Of a stretch of DNA of 13,767 nucleotides, positions 1 to 9,748 are shown in pieces; positions within the stretch are counted from its first letter, which is position 1; each line of letters opens with the position of its first letter. The DNA comes from Limisphaerales bacterium (GTDB lineage Bacteria > Verrucomicrobiota > Verrucomicrobiia > Limisphaerales > UBA11358). Location of the stretch: contig DAIDJC010000054.1 of NCBI GenBank assembly GCA_027451565.1, positions 1 to 13,767 on the forward strand, in the 5' to 3' direction. The position numbers and the translations under genes are program-made. The notes beneath the pieces are model-generated. The model was not told the origin of the DNA. It made no database searches and saw nothing but the letters and a program-made list of their open reading frames with translations.

Positions 1-2
1 AG

Positions 3-830
3 AATAATCCCAACGTGCAGTCAGTGGGTTACAATAACATTTTTGATCCTCCACCCACACCCCAGGCGGTGGCTTCCGCGCCCGTGGTCCAGCCCAGCCT
101 GACATTGGACTCCTCAAATTCCGGGAATTCCTGCAACCCAGTCATCGGGCTGATAGACACTCAGGTTCAACCGATGGGGAACAACCTGAGCCAGTTTTTG
201 AAACCCGCCATTTCCGTCGTCGGCCAAACGACTCCCATCACCGGCACGGTCACCCATGGCACTGCCATGGCTGAAACCATTCTCAATGCGGTGGCCCAAA
301 CCTCAGGCGGACGGTCAGGCGTGCAGATATTGCCGGTGAATGTGTATTCCAGCGGCGACACCACCACAAGTTGGGATGTGGCATTGGGCGTTCAGGCAGC
401 GGTGGATAACGGAGCCAATATTTTGAACATGAGCCTGGGAAGTGCGGATAATAGCGGGGTTCTTGCAAATATCATCCAACAAGCCCAAGCCCAAGGGGTG
501 GTGGTTTTTGCCGCGGCTGGGAATGTGCCCGTGGCGTCCGATACCTACCCCGCAGCGCTTCCGGGTGTGAATGCGGTCACGGCGTTGAGCGCACCGGGCC
601 AGTTGGCATCCTACGCCAATTACGGCAATTTCGTGGAGATGGCGCTTCCCGGCACCAGTTTTGTGTCCCTGGCCGGCCAGGACTACATGGTTCAAGGCAC
701 ATCTCCCGCCACGGCCTATGCTTCGGGGATTGCGGCATCGGTCAGGGCAAGCAATTGCAGCAGTTGGCCCCAAATAGACAGCTACTTGGCCCAAAAATTC
801 CCGGTTCCCGCTGGCGGTTCAAATCCTTGA
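3..830 (+). CDS. S8 (subtilisin-like) serine peptidase, 5' partial
   Basis: This is a secreted or surface endopeptidase of the subtilase family, entering from the left edge. The frame is open back to base 3, so the GTG at 15 is probably an internal valine rather than the start. Counting from that GTG, the catalytic triad is visible: Asp48 in VIGLIDTQV, His81 in THGTAMAE, and Ser230 in QGTSPATAYASG. The oxyanion-hole Asn170 sits in FAAAGN. The first visible residues (NPNVQSVGYN) look like the end of an I9-type inhibitory propeptide, followed by a Pro/Ser-rich linker, so the signal peptide and most of the propeptide should lie outside the window. The protein stops about 40 residues after the catalytic Ser, with no extra C-terminal domain. 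The Ser motif differs from the usual GTSMAAPHVSG (no Ala-Ala-Pro). The family call is firm; substrate unknown. Confidence 0.9.
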   Translation, partial: NNPNVQSVGYNNIFDPPPTPQAVASAPVVQPSLTLDSSNSGNSCNPVIGLIDTQVQPMGNNLSQFLKPAISVVGQTTPITGTVTHGTAMAETILNAVAQTSGGRSGVQILPVNVYSSGDTTTSWDVALGVQAAVDNGANILNMSLGSADNSGVLANIIQQAQAQGVVVFAAAGNVPVASDTYPAALPGVNAVTALSAPGQLASYANYGNFVEMALPGTSFVSLAGQDYMVQGTSPATAYASGIAASVRASNCSSWPQIDSYLAQKFPVPAGGSNP

Positions 831-881
831 GAAAATTGGTTTGATAGTCACTCCCACCTTTTGCAAATAAAACTCCCGGAA

Positions 882-981
882 GCTTCGTGGCCTGAAGCCG
901 AAAACAAAAAAACGCGTTATTTCCGGTCTCTTCAATGAAAGAAACCAGGGGATTCGACTTTGTACAAGAGTTTGTGCAAAG
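882..981. other. Intergenic hairpins between convergent genes
   Basis: The gap between the protease stop and the end of the small membrane protein gene holds two inverted repeats. One, at 882-898, pairs GCTTC with GAAGC over a 7-base loop. The stronger one, at 958-981, pairs CTTTGTACAA with TTGTGCAAAG over a 4-base loop: ten base pairs, one of them T-G. Neither is followed by a T tract on either strand, so they are not standard intrinsic terminators. A role in ending or stabilising the two convergent transcripts is possible but unproven. Confidence 0.3.
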
Positions 982-994
982 ACGCCCTGTCGCT

Positions 995-1162
995 CTATTG
1001 CGAAGCGCAACCGTGCCGGGCGAAGATTCCCAAAAAGACCAGCAAAGCTGCTATAAATAAGAGGGGTTTGCCGGCAATCAACATGAGGATTCCCCCGCCA
1101 ATCGCCAGTCCAAAAAGCACAAAAACAAGAATGGCCAGCACAAAATTCATAATGAAATTCAT
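995..1162 (-). CDS. Small two-helix membrane protein, unknown function
   Basis: A 55-residue protein that is almost entirely hydrophobic. One transmembrane segment spans about residues 6-28 and another about 31-48, joined by a tight AGKP turn; the tail is short with a Cys (RHGCASQ). I chose the ATG at 1162. An in-frame GTG at 1195 would add 11 ordinary residues, and an ATG at 1150 would give 51 residues. No Shine-Dalgarno sequence is visible. The arrangement (MNFVLAI start, Gly-rich first helix, GC near the end) resembles small hypothetical membrane proteins I associate with Verrucomicrobiota genomes, from memory only. It lies downstream of and in the same direction as acetyl-CoA synthetase, 142 bp away, so it could share the transcript. 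No function can be assigned. Confidence 0.55.
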   Translation of the reverse strand: MNFIMNFVLAILVFVLFGLAIGGGILMLIAGKPLLFIAALLVFLGIFARHGCASQ

Positions 1163-1304
1163 TCTAGGGGGATTCAGAGATATTGCAAGTTCCACTTAAA
1201 ACCCAGTTCCAGTTGAAAGCCGGGGTTGGACTTTTTTCGGGAAAAATCGGTCTGCACGCCTCCATTGCGCCCAGTTGGGACAGGGAAGGGGGCGGCCCAC
1301 GGCT

Positions 1305-3287
1305 TCACTGTTTGCCAAGGACCAGGGCCTCGACAACTTGTGGATCTGCCAGAGTGCTGGTATCCCCGATCTGGTCGGTTTGATTCTCGGCAATTTTACG
1401 AAGGATGCGCCGCATTATTTTTCCCGAGCGGGTTTTGGGCAGCCCGGGCGCGAATTGAATCTTATCCGGGACGGCTATGGCTCCAATTTCCCGCCGGACG
1501 TGCTGGAGCAGGTCTTTGCGGAGATCCTCGTTCTCCTGGATTCCCTCCTTGAGGGTAACGAAGGCGTATAAAGCCTGGCCTTTGATGTCGTGAGGCATGG
1601 GTGCCACGGCGGCCTCAGCCACCTTGGAATGGCTCACCAAAGCACTTTCCACCTCCGCAGTCCCGATACGGTGACCCGAAACATTCACCACGTCGTCCAC
1701 CCTGCCCAGCAGCCAGTAATCGCCGTCGGCATCCACCCGGCAGCCGTCACCGGTGAAATAAAGGTTCGGGAACGTGCTGAAGTAGGTGTTGATAAACCGG
1801 TCATGATCGCCCCAGGTGGTCCGCATGATTCCAGGCCAGGGTTTTTTGATGCATAATTTGCCGCCCTCGTTGGGGGAACAGACGCTGGCGTCATCGCGCA
1901 AAACGACGGGTTCCACGCCTGGAAACGGACGGTTTGCGGAGCCAGGCTTGAGGGTGTGCACGCCTGGAATGGCGGTGATGAGATGTCCGCCGGTCTCGGT
2001 TTGCCACCAGGTGTCGGCTATCGGGCAGCGGCCTTTGCCAATGACTTGATGGTACCACATCCACGCCTCCGGATTGATGGGTTCGCCCACCGTGCCCAGG
2101 ACGCGCAGGGAATCCAGGTCATGCCGGGCCGGCCACTCATTCCCCAGCCGGATCAGTGAGCGGATGGCAGTGGGGGCGGTGTAGAAGGAATTGACCTTGA
2201 ACTTTTCCACGATGCGCCAGAAGCGGCCTGCGTCCGGCCAGGTGGGGATGCCTTCAAACATCACCGTGGTGGATCCATTGCAAAGAGGGCCATAAACGAC
2301 GTAACTGTGGCCTGTCACCCAGCCTATGTCCGCAGTGCAGAAATAAACATCGTCCTCGTGAACGTCAAACACGTACTTGTGGGTCAAGGCGCTCCACAAC
2401 AAATAGCCCGCGGTGCTGTGGACCACGCCCTTGGGTTTTCCCGTGGAGCCGGAGGTGTAGAGTATGAATAGGAAATCCTCCGCCGCCATGGGTTCGGGCG
2501 CGGCGTCCGGCGCGCTTTGAGCCATGAGGTCATGGTACCAGATATCGCGTTCCGCCTTCCAATCGCACCGGGCCTCGGTGCGCCGGACCACGATGACTTT
2601 CTCGATGGACCTGGTTTTTTGAAGGGCTGTGTCGGCAATTTCCTTGAGGGGAATGGATTTGCCGCCCCGTAGGGAAACGTTGGCGGTGATCAGAAGCTTG
2701 CAGGCGGAGTCATTGATGCGGTCGGCCAGCGAGTCGGCGCTGAATCCGCCGAAAACAACGGAATGAATGGCTCCGATTCGGGCGCATGCCAGCATTGCCA
2801 CCGCTGCTTCGGGAATCATGGGCATGTAGATGGCCACGCGGTCTCCCCGGCGGATGCCAAGGGTTTTCAGCCGCCCGGCAAAACGCGCGGTTTCCCCGAG
2901 CAATTGGCCGTAAGTGATCCGCCGAACCTCCTCCTCGCCATCGCCCTGCCACAGTATGGCCACCTTATCCGCCTTCCCCTCCCGCACATGGCGGTCCAGG
3001 CAGTTGGCGGTAATATTCATGACTCCATCCTCAAAGAAGGCGTGCTCAATTTTACGGGCTGCGGTATCCCAGGTGTGCCTGCCGGCGATGGTGGGGCGTT
3101 TGATCCATTCCAAAGTTTGGGCCTGCTCCAGCCAGAAAGCGTCAGGGTTGCTGACCGAACGCCTGTATAGCGCTTCATATTCCCCGGCGCGGATCAAAGC
3201 CCTCTGTTTCACAGCCTCACCGGGTGGAAAGGTCCTGCTCTCCTGCAAAAGGGAATCCGTGGATATGGGTTGCTGGCTCATGGTCAT
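1305..3287 (-). CDS. acs: Acetyl-CoA synthetase (AMP-forming)
   Basis: Cytoplasmic enzyme that activates acetate with ATP and CoA to acetyl-CoA via acetyl-AMP. At 660 residues it has the normal length of bacterial Acs. The N-terminal acetate-CoA ligase segment (about 25-85) is followed by the AMP-binding domain with the phosphate-loop signature YTSGSTGKPKG at 277-287 and DTWWQTETGG at 425-434, which carries the Trp that limits the acyl pocket to acetate. Next come FTGDG at 511-515, the hinge region GRVDDVVNVSGHR at 528-540, and the C-terminal catalytic Lys623 in TRSGKIMRR, the residue acetylated for control in the Salmonella enzyme. Two starts are possible, the ATG at 3287 and the ATG at 3281 (MSQQP); neither has a clear ribosome binding site. 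It lies 147 bp downstream of the helicase gene on the same strand. No acetylase/deacetylase pair or acetate permease is present in the window. Confidence 0.97.
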   Translation of the reverse strand: MTMSQQPISTDSLLQESRTFPPGEAVKQRALIRAGEYEALYRRSVSNPDAFWLEQAQTLEWIKRPTIAGRHTWDTAARKIEHAFFEDGVMNITANCLDRHVREGKADKVAILWQGDGEEEVRRITYGQLLGETARFAGRLKTLGIRRGDRVAIYMPMIPEAAVAMLACARIGAIHSVVFGGFSADSLADRINDSACKLLITANVSLRGGKSIPLKEIADTALQKTRSIEKVIVVRRTEARCDWKAERDIWYHDLMAQSAPDAAPEPMAAEDFLFILYTSGSTGKPKGVVHSTAGYLLWSALTHKYVFDVHEDDVYFCTADIGWVTGHSYVVYGPLCNGSTTVMFEGIPTWPDAGRFWRIVEKFKVNSFYTAPTAIRSLIRLGNEWPARHDLDSLRVLGTVGEPINPEAWMWYHQVIGKGRCPIADTWWQTETGGHLITAIPGVHTLKPGSANRPFPGVEPVVLRDDASVCSPNEGGKLCIKKPWPGIMRTTWGDHDRFINTYFSTFPNLYFTGDGCRVDADGDYWLLGRVDDVVNVSGHRIGTAEVESALVSHSKVAEAAVAPMPHDIKGQALYAFVTLKEGIQENEDLRKDLLQHVRREIGAIAVPDKIQFAPGLPKTRSGKIMRRILRKIAENQTDQIGDTSTLADPQVVEALVLGKQ

Positions 3288-3337
3288 AATGAATTGAATC
3301 AGGAAGGGAATTTCCGCAAATCACCGCCCCGTGTCAA

Positions 3338-3371
3338 TCGTCCTGATGGTCGTCCTGAGTCGTCCAGATGG
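3338..3371. repeat. Three imperfect tandem copies of TCGTCCTGATGG
   Basis: In the gap between the helicase and acs genes, three adjacent units start with TCGTCC: TCGTCCTGATGG, TCGTCCTGAG and TCGTCCAGATGG. Unit lengths are 12, 10 and 12 bases. This may be a short slippage repeat or a regulatory array upstream of acs. Nothing in the sequence decides between these. Confidence 0.4.
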
Positions 3372-3434
3372 TGGGCGAAACGGACAAGGTCCGGAATTTC
3401 CGCCGGGGGCCCGGGCGGGATTGGCAAACAGGCA

Positions 3435-5597
<2,163 letters not shown>

Positions 5598-5603
5598 GGC
5601 CAA

Positions 5604-5739
5604 AATCGGGCGTGCAGTTTAATCGGGTCTGCACCCAAGGCAAATGAAACTTCGTGGAACATGAAACTTCCCGAAACACAACGAAACGATCGTATTCACA
5701 ACTGACTTTAACTTTACGATTTTTCAAATTTTTTCATAA
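5604..5739. other. Divergent intergenic region
   Basis: This 136-bp spacer separates the minus-strand helicase gene from the plus-strand lipoprotein gene, so it should carry promoters in both directions. The last ~50 bases are AT-rich, with runs of T before the lipoprotein start. I could not identify a clear -35/-10 pair and make no specific promoter call. Confidence 0.35.
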
Positions 5740-6087
5740 ATGATCACCGGCGCAGCTTTGATGGCTGTATTTTGTATTGGTTGCTCAAAGAGTCCGAGCC
5801 ATCCGACCTCACGCTTGCCAGCAGGAACGAAAGATTTGGGAGTGATTGAGTTCACCCAAGGCATGCCGCTGCAGTTCAGTCTTGGCGGCGGCAGAGGTTG
5901 CACGCCGACCGCCAAGCGGATTGATGGCGACAATATCGAGGTGGATTTTGCGATTGTGTCCACCAACGCCAACGGGACGGTTTCTGATTTTGGCAGACCG
6001 GCTATTTCCACATCGCCCGGTCGCCAGCGTGTTATTTCAGTTGGCGAGGTGAGCATCGGTTTGATCCCAGAATGGAAGACACCGTGA
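5740..6087 (+). CDS. Short putative lipoprotein, unknown function
   Basis: A 115-residue protein starting with a very short hydrophobic leader (MITGAALMAVFCIGC) and a possible lipidated Cys15 followed by SKSPS. The lipobox is imperfect (Cys at -3 rather than Leu), and there is no basic residue before the hydrophobic core. The start is fixed on the 5' side by an in-frame TAA directly before the ATG. The rest alternates charged and hydrophobic residues (DGDNIEVDFAIVSTNANG, then GRQRVISVGEVSIGLIPE), which suggests a small all-beta periplasmic domain. The late segment loosely recalls the motif before the C-terminal strands of secretin-like proteins, but that is weak. Third codon positions are less GC-rich than in neighbouring genes. 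No family recognised; coding potential is likely but not certain. Confidence 0.5.
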   Translation: MITGAALMAVFCIGCSKSPSHPTSRLPAGTKDLGVIEFTQGMPLQFSLGGGRGCTPTAKRIDGDNIEVDFAIVSTNANGTVSDFGRPAISTSPGRQRVISVGEVSIGLIPEWKTP

Positions 6088-6089
6088 CG

Positions 6090-6191
6090 ATGTTTAACAC
6101 GGCAGCCAGCACGAATGATTCAAGATTTCTCGCGATTTGTCTGGTCGGCGGAGCTGGCGCCTTTCTGGATATTTCTATTATTTTTAAATGA
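6090..6191 (+). CDS. Possible 33-residue ORF after the lipoprotein
   Basis: A tiny ORF begins two bases after the lipoprotein stop (TGA-CG-ATG), a spacing that would allow translational coupling. It encodes 33 residues with a hydrophobic middle (FLAICLVGGAGAFLDI) and ends in TGA. It could be a small membrane peptide, or a chance reading frame in an otherwise gene-free stretch. The remaining bases up to the tRNA at 6349 show no other coding signal. Confidence 0.2.
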   Translation: MFNTAASTNDSRFLAICLVGGAGAFLDISIIFK

Positions 6192-6348
6192 GCTTGCCAC
6201 AAGCCAGGATGCGGGCATAATGCGGTTCAGGCTTGAAGAGGCAGGGTTGAAGAGACCAACGGAGACGCGGTGAACGCATTCAGGAATGGGGCGTTTTTAG
6301 GTTTGATTTCGGGGTCTTTTGCGCCTCAGGCAATTTTTGATCGGGTAT

Positions 6349-6426
6349 CGGAGCGTAGCTCAGCCTGGCTAGAGCACTTGCTTTGGGAGCAAGACGTCGC
6401 AGGTTCGAATCCTGTCGCTCCGACCA
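6349..6426 (+). tRNA. tRNA-Pro (anticodon TGG)
   Basis: A full cloverleaf can be folded by eye. The acceptor stem pairs CGGAGCG (6349-6355) with CGCTCCG (6416-6422). The D arm is GCTC/GAGC. The anticodon stem CTTGC/GCAAG closes the loop TTTGGGA, giving anticodon TGG, which reads proline CCA and, by wobble, other CCN codons. A 5-base variable loop is followed by the T arm GCAGG-TTCGAAT-CCTGT. The discriminator is A6423 and the CCA end is encoded at 6424-6426. The C1-G72 first pair is typical of bacterial tRNA-Pro. No clear terminator follows; ispD begins 55 bp downstream. Confidence 0.97.
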
Positions 6427-6481
6427 TCTTCAGGCGGGGCAGTGTTAACAACGTCAGGCATTTTCGCAATTCTTTCATCGC

Positions 6482-7159
6482 ATGGTATCCGCAATAATTG
6501 TAGCCGCAGGCAAGGGCACCCGCATGGGTTCAACGGTGGACAAGCTCTGGTTGGAAGTGGCCGGACGTCCGGTGGTGGCGCACACATGGGCCGCTTTTGA
6601 AAAACTGGATGCCATTTCTGAAATTGTGCTGGTGGTGCGGGAGGGATTGCAAAACCAATACCTGGAGCTGGCCCAAAAGTGTGGATTTCAAAAAGCCTAT
6701 CGCCTGGTGGCTGGAGGGGCCGAGCGTCAGGATTCTGTGTGGAACGGATTGATGGCCCTGTCACCGGCTGCGGAGGTTGTGGCCATTCAGGATGCGGCGC
6801 GGCCGTGCACCCTGCCTGAACTGATTCTGGGCACCATCGCGGCAGCGCGGGAGACTGGCGCTGCCGTGGCCGCGCAGCCCGTGACGGATACCATCAAGGA
6901 AACGTTGGATGGGGAATTGATCCATCGCACGGTGGATCGCTCGAAACTATGGTCGGTGCAGACCCCGCAAACTTTTCAGGTGCCGGTCATCCGGCGGGCG
7001 ATCGAGGCGGCGCGGAAACGGAACCTTTGGTTGACCGATGACACTGCGGCCTGTGAACTGATCGGCCAATCCGTGCGGTTGGTGAAAAGCCATCACCCCA
7101 ATCCCAAAGTGACCGTGCCCGGGGACCTTCCGTTTATAGAAGCGCGTTTGAGAGCCTGA
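6482..7159 (+). CDS. ispD: 2-C-methyl-D-erythritol 4-phosphate cytidylyltransferase
   Basis: Third enzyme of the MEP isoprenoid pathway: it joins CTP and MEP to give CDP-methylerythritol and pyrophosphate in the cytoplasm. At 225 residues it has normal family length. The N-terminal nucleotide-binding loop AAGKGTRMG (8-16) contains Arg14, with Lys21 nearby, the equivalents of the catalytic Arg20/Lys27 of E. coli IspD. AGGAERQDSV (77-86) is the CTP-binding segment, followed by AIQDAARP (101-108), QTPQTF (160-165), TDDTA (185-189) and the closing KVTVPGDL (209-216). The usual PKQY after the loop is replaced by DKLW, a tolerated variation in the family. The ATG at 6482 places the loop where expected. 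No ispF gene follows; the next gene is the lipid-transporter permease in the same direction, so ispD probably heads the operon. Confidence 0.95.
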   Translation: MVSAIIVAAGKGTRMGSTVDKLWLEVAGRPVVAHTWAAFEKLDAISEIVLVVREGLQNQYLELAQKCGFQKAYRLVAGGAERQDSVWNGLMALSPAAEVVAIQDAARPCTLPELILGTIAAARETGAAVAAQPVTDTIKETLDGELIHRTVDRSKLWSVQTPQTFQVPVIRRAIEAARKRNLWLTDDTAACELIGQSVRLVKSHHPNPKVTVPGDLPFIEARLRA

Positions 7160-7235
7160 GGGGAAACGCGGCTGCGCGCCGGGAATGATTCAAAAACTTG
7201 GCTTTGGGAACAAGGTTGGGGTAGATTGGGCACTC

Positions 7236-8021
7236 ATGGAATTTTTAGGCAGGTTTGCTTTTGCGGAATGGCTGGAAGGGCTGGGGCGCATCACGATGCT
7301 GGCGCGGGATGCGTTTGTGTCGTTCTGCCGCCTGAAGGTGTCGTGGAAGGATTTGCTGTACCAAATTTATTTCATTGGCATCAAATCACAATCCGTGGTG
7401 CTGGTGACCGGGGCATTTACGGGGATGGTGCTGGCGGCGCAGACCGATTTTCAATTTCACAAGGTGAAGATGGACACGGCCACGCTGGCGGTGGTGAGCG
7501 TGTCCATGTGCAGCGAATTAGGACCTGTTTTGACCGCCTTGATGGTGGCGGGCCGCGTTGGGGCGGCCATTGCGGCGGAGTTGGGGACCATGCGGGTGAC
7601 CGAGCAAATAGATGCCCTTCGCACCCTGGCCACTCATCCGGTGGATTACCTGGTGGTGCCGCGGGTGGTGGCGTCCAATATTGCGCTTCCCCTGCTTACG
7701 GTGGAATCCATGTGCATAGGGATTGGCGCCAGCTACGTGGTGGGGGTTTACCTGTTGGGTATTGAGCCGGCTTATGCCTGGTGGAACATGCTCAAATACT
7801 CGGGGGATGCGGACGTGATGATTGGGCTGATCAAATCCATGGTATATGGTGGAATTATTTCACTGATAGGCTGTTATAAGGGCCTGACGTGCAGTGTGGG
7901 CGCCCAGGGGGTGGGGCGTGCCACCACCGAGGCGGTGGTTTATGCCTCCATCACCATCTTGATCACCAACTTTTTCCTGACCATGACTCTGGAGCAGGTT
8001 TGCGTGATACTCGGCTTATGA
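7236..8021 (+). CDS. mlaE: MlaE-type ABC transporter permease
   Basis: Inner-membrane permease of an MCE/Mla-type phospholipid transport system. The family signature ELGPVLTALMVAGRVGAA is at residues 94-111, followed by AELGTMRVTEQIDAL. About five hydrophobic segments surround it, including YFIGIKS through GMVLAAQ near the N-terminus and the final TILITNFFLTM helix. I chose the ATG at 7236 (261 residues) because it matches the ~260-residue length and N-terminal spacing of E. coli MlaE. An upstream ATG at 7185 would add 17 residues encoded by sequence with weak coding character. The stop overlaps the next gene's start (ATGA), implying coupled translation with the ATPase. No MlaA, MlaB or MlaC homologue lies nearby, as is common outside Proteobacteria. 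Confidence 0.93.
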   Translation: MEFLGRFAFAEWLEGLGRITMLARDAFVSFCRLKVSWKDLLYQIYFIGIKSQSVVLVTGAFTGMVLAAQTDFQFHKVKMDTATLAVVSVSMCSELGPVLTALMVAGRVGAAIAAELGTMRVTEQIDALRTLATHPVDYLVVPRVVASNIALPLLTVESMCIGIGASYVVGVYLLGIEPAYAWWNMLKYSGDADVMIGLIKSMVYGGIISLIGCYKGLTCSVGAQGVGRATTEAVVYASITILITNFFLTMTLEQVCVILGL

Positions 8022-8764
8022 TTGAAGTAAGGGGGTTAACCAAAAGTTTTGGCAGTCAAAAGATTCTGGACCAGGTCAGCTTTCAAATTGACCATGGGGA
8101 ATCCGTGGTCATCATCGGACGGAGCGGAGGCGGCAAGAGTGTTTTATTGAAGCATCTGATTGGATTGTTGCAGCCGGATGCAGGTGAGGTGATCATAGAT
8201 GGTGAGAACATTGTGGCCATGAATGAGCGGCATTTGCTGAGGGTGCGCCGCAAATTTGGGATGGTGTTCCAGGGCGCGGCGCTTTTTGATTCCATGACCG
8301 TGGCGGAGAACGTGGCTTTTGGCTTGAGACGCCATGAGCATCTGACGGAGGGAGAGACGGCGAAGCGGGTGGCCAAGACGCTGGAATTGGTGGATTTGCC
8401 CGGGATCGAACACAAAAACCCGGCGGAATTATCCGGGGGCATGCGCAAGCGCGTGGGGTTGGCCCGCGCCATCATCTATGAACCGCAAATCGTGCTTTAT
8501 GACGAGCCGACCACGGGTCTGGACCCCATCGTGTCTGACAGCATAGATAAATTGATCATGCGGGTGCGGGATCATCTCCAGGCCACCAGCGTGGTGGTGA
8601 CGCACGACATGCGTTCTGCCAGGCGAGTGGGAAACCACGTCATGATGCTGCACGACCGCAGGATTTATGCGAACTGCACCCCGGAGGCGCTGTTTACCTC
8701 CCCGGACCCGGTGATACGCCAGTTTGTGGACGGGGTGGCGGACCCGGAAGGAATCCAGTTTTGA
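8018..8764 (+). CDS. mlaF: MlaF-type ABC transporter ATP-binding protein
   Basis: Cytoplasmic ATPase that powers the MlaE permease. The 248-residue protein has a complete ABC fold: Walker A GRSGGGKS (34-41), Q-loop MVFQGAALFDSMTV with Gln85, signature LSGGM (138-142), Walker B IVLYDEPTTGLDP (158-170) and switch His196 in VVTHDM. The sequence FQGAALFDSMTVAENV after the Q-loop and LSGGMRKRVGLARA are characteristic of the Mla/Ttg2A/Mkl subgroup rather than of general importers. The start is the ATG at 8018, which overlaps the permease stop by four bases; a longer reading frame further upstream is only the permease gene read in another frame. The MCE-protein gene follows 18 bp downstream. Confidence 0.95.
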   Translation: MIEVRGLTKSFGSQKILDQVSFQIDHGESVVIIGRSGGGKSVLLKHLIGLLQPDAGEVIIDGENIVAMNERHLLRVRRKFGMVFQGAALFDSMTVAENVAFGLRRHEHLTEGETAKRVAKTLELVDLPGIEHKNPAELSGGMRKRVGLARAIIYEPQIVLYDEPTTGLDPIVSDSIDKLIMRVRDHLQATSVVVTHDMRSARRVGNHVMMLHDRRIYANCTPEALFTSPDPVIRQFVDGVADPEGIQF

Positions 8765-8782
8765 AAAAATATTAATGAATCC

Positions 8783-9748
8783 ATGGAAAACCCGCGTTTA
8801 CAATTAAAAGTCGGATTGTTTGTGTTCATAGGCCTGCTCCTGCTGGCGGTTTTGCTCATACAATTCAGCAAAAGCTCCAGCCTGTTTCGGGGCATTTATG
8901 TGGTGCGGCTGCACGCCACCAACGTAGGCGGCATCAAAACCAGGGCGCAAGTGCTGCTGGCAGGGGTGCAGGTGGGCACCGTGACCGACATCAAGCTGGC
9001 GCCGGATGACCGCAGCGTCACCATCACCCTGAGCATTTACAAGGATTATCCCATTTACCAGGATGCGCGTTTTGCCATTGAGCAGGCTGGTTTTTTGGGG
9101 GACCAGTTTATTTCCATTGTGCCCACGGATAACCAGCCGCCGGTTTTGACCAACAACTCGGACGTGGAATGTTCCCCTCCTTTCAACCTGCTGGAGGTGG
9201 CGCGGTCCGCCTCAGGTTTCATTCAGAGAATTGATGCAACGGCCAAAAAACTGGATCAATCCGTGTCTGATTTACAGAGCCAGGTTTTGAACGCCCATAC
9301 CCTGTCAAGCTTTGGAGTGGCCATGACCAACATGCGGTCCTTTACCGAGCAGGCTTTGGAGGCGGTTCAGGACATTCATCAAATGGTTGCCACCAATTCC
9401 GTCCAGGTGAGCATGGCGGTGAGCAATCTGGAGGGATTTTCCACATCCCTTGATCGTTTAGGCGCGCAAGCCGGCGGGATTCTGGCGAGCAACGGGCAAA
9501 ACATGGACATCACCACCAGCAACCTGGTGGTGATATCCGGGACGTTGAGGCGTGTTTCCGAGAACTTGGAGGCGGGCAACGGCCTGGCTGGCGCCCTGCT
9601 TCAAAACCAGGCTCTGGCCACCAATGTCCAGATGATTGCCGCCAACCTGGCCGTAACCAGCAGCAACCTGAACCGGCTGGGTTTGTGGGGTGTGCTATGG
9701 TCTCATAAACCTGCCCCTGCGCCCGCCCATTCCAGCCAGAATCCATGA
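8783..9748 (+). CDS. mlaD: MlaD-type MCE-domain protein
   Basis: Membrane-anchored, lipid-binding subunit of the Mla-type transporter, expected to form a ring on the periplasmic face of the permease. An N-terminal signal anchor (about residues 9-27, no lipobox) is followed by one MCE domain (about 38-116) with the conserved LLAGVQVGTVTDI (58-70) and GFLGDQFISI (103-112). The rest, about 140-290, is predicted helical and rich in Asn, Ser, Thr and Ala, with Leu at regular spacing; in related proteins this region forms a needle or tunnel. The tail is Pro/Ala/Ser-rich. At 321 residues it is longer than the 183-residue E. coli MlaD because of the helical region, as in many non-proteobacterial MCE proteins. 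Its stop overlaps the next start (ATGA). Confidence 0.92.
   Translation: MENPRLQLKVGLFVFIGLLLLAVLLIQFSKSSSLFRGIYVVRLHATNVGGIKTRAQVLLAGVQVGTVTDIKLAPDDRSVTITLSIYKDYPIYQDARFAIEQAGFLGDQFISIVPTDNQPPVLTNNSDVECSPPFNLLEVARSASGFIQRIDATAKKLDQSVSDLQSQVLNAHTLSSFGVAMTNMRSFTEQALEAVQDIHQMVATNSVQVSMAVSNLEGFSTSLDRLGAQAGGILASNGQNMDITTSNLVVISGTLRRVSENLEAGNGLAGALLQNQALATNVQMIAANLAVTSSNLNRLGLWGVLWSHKPAPAPAHSSQNP

Noticed and set aside
882..898. GCTTC-GAAGC hairpin as a terminator for the protease gene
   Set aside because: The stem is only 5 bp and is followed by an A-rich, not T-rich, tract on the plus strand; on the minus strand the T tract precedes the hairpin. It does not fit an intrinsic terminator in either direction.
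7889..8017. N-terminal extension of the MlaF ATPase upstream of 8018
   Set aside because: The extension would be the permease gene read in another frame (Gly/His-rich, no ABC homology). The ATG at 8018 with ATGA overlap gives the normal ATPase N-terminus.
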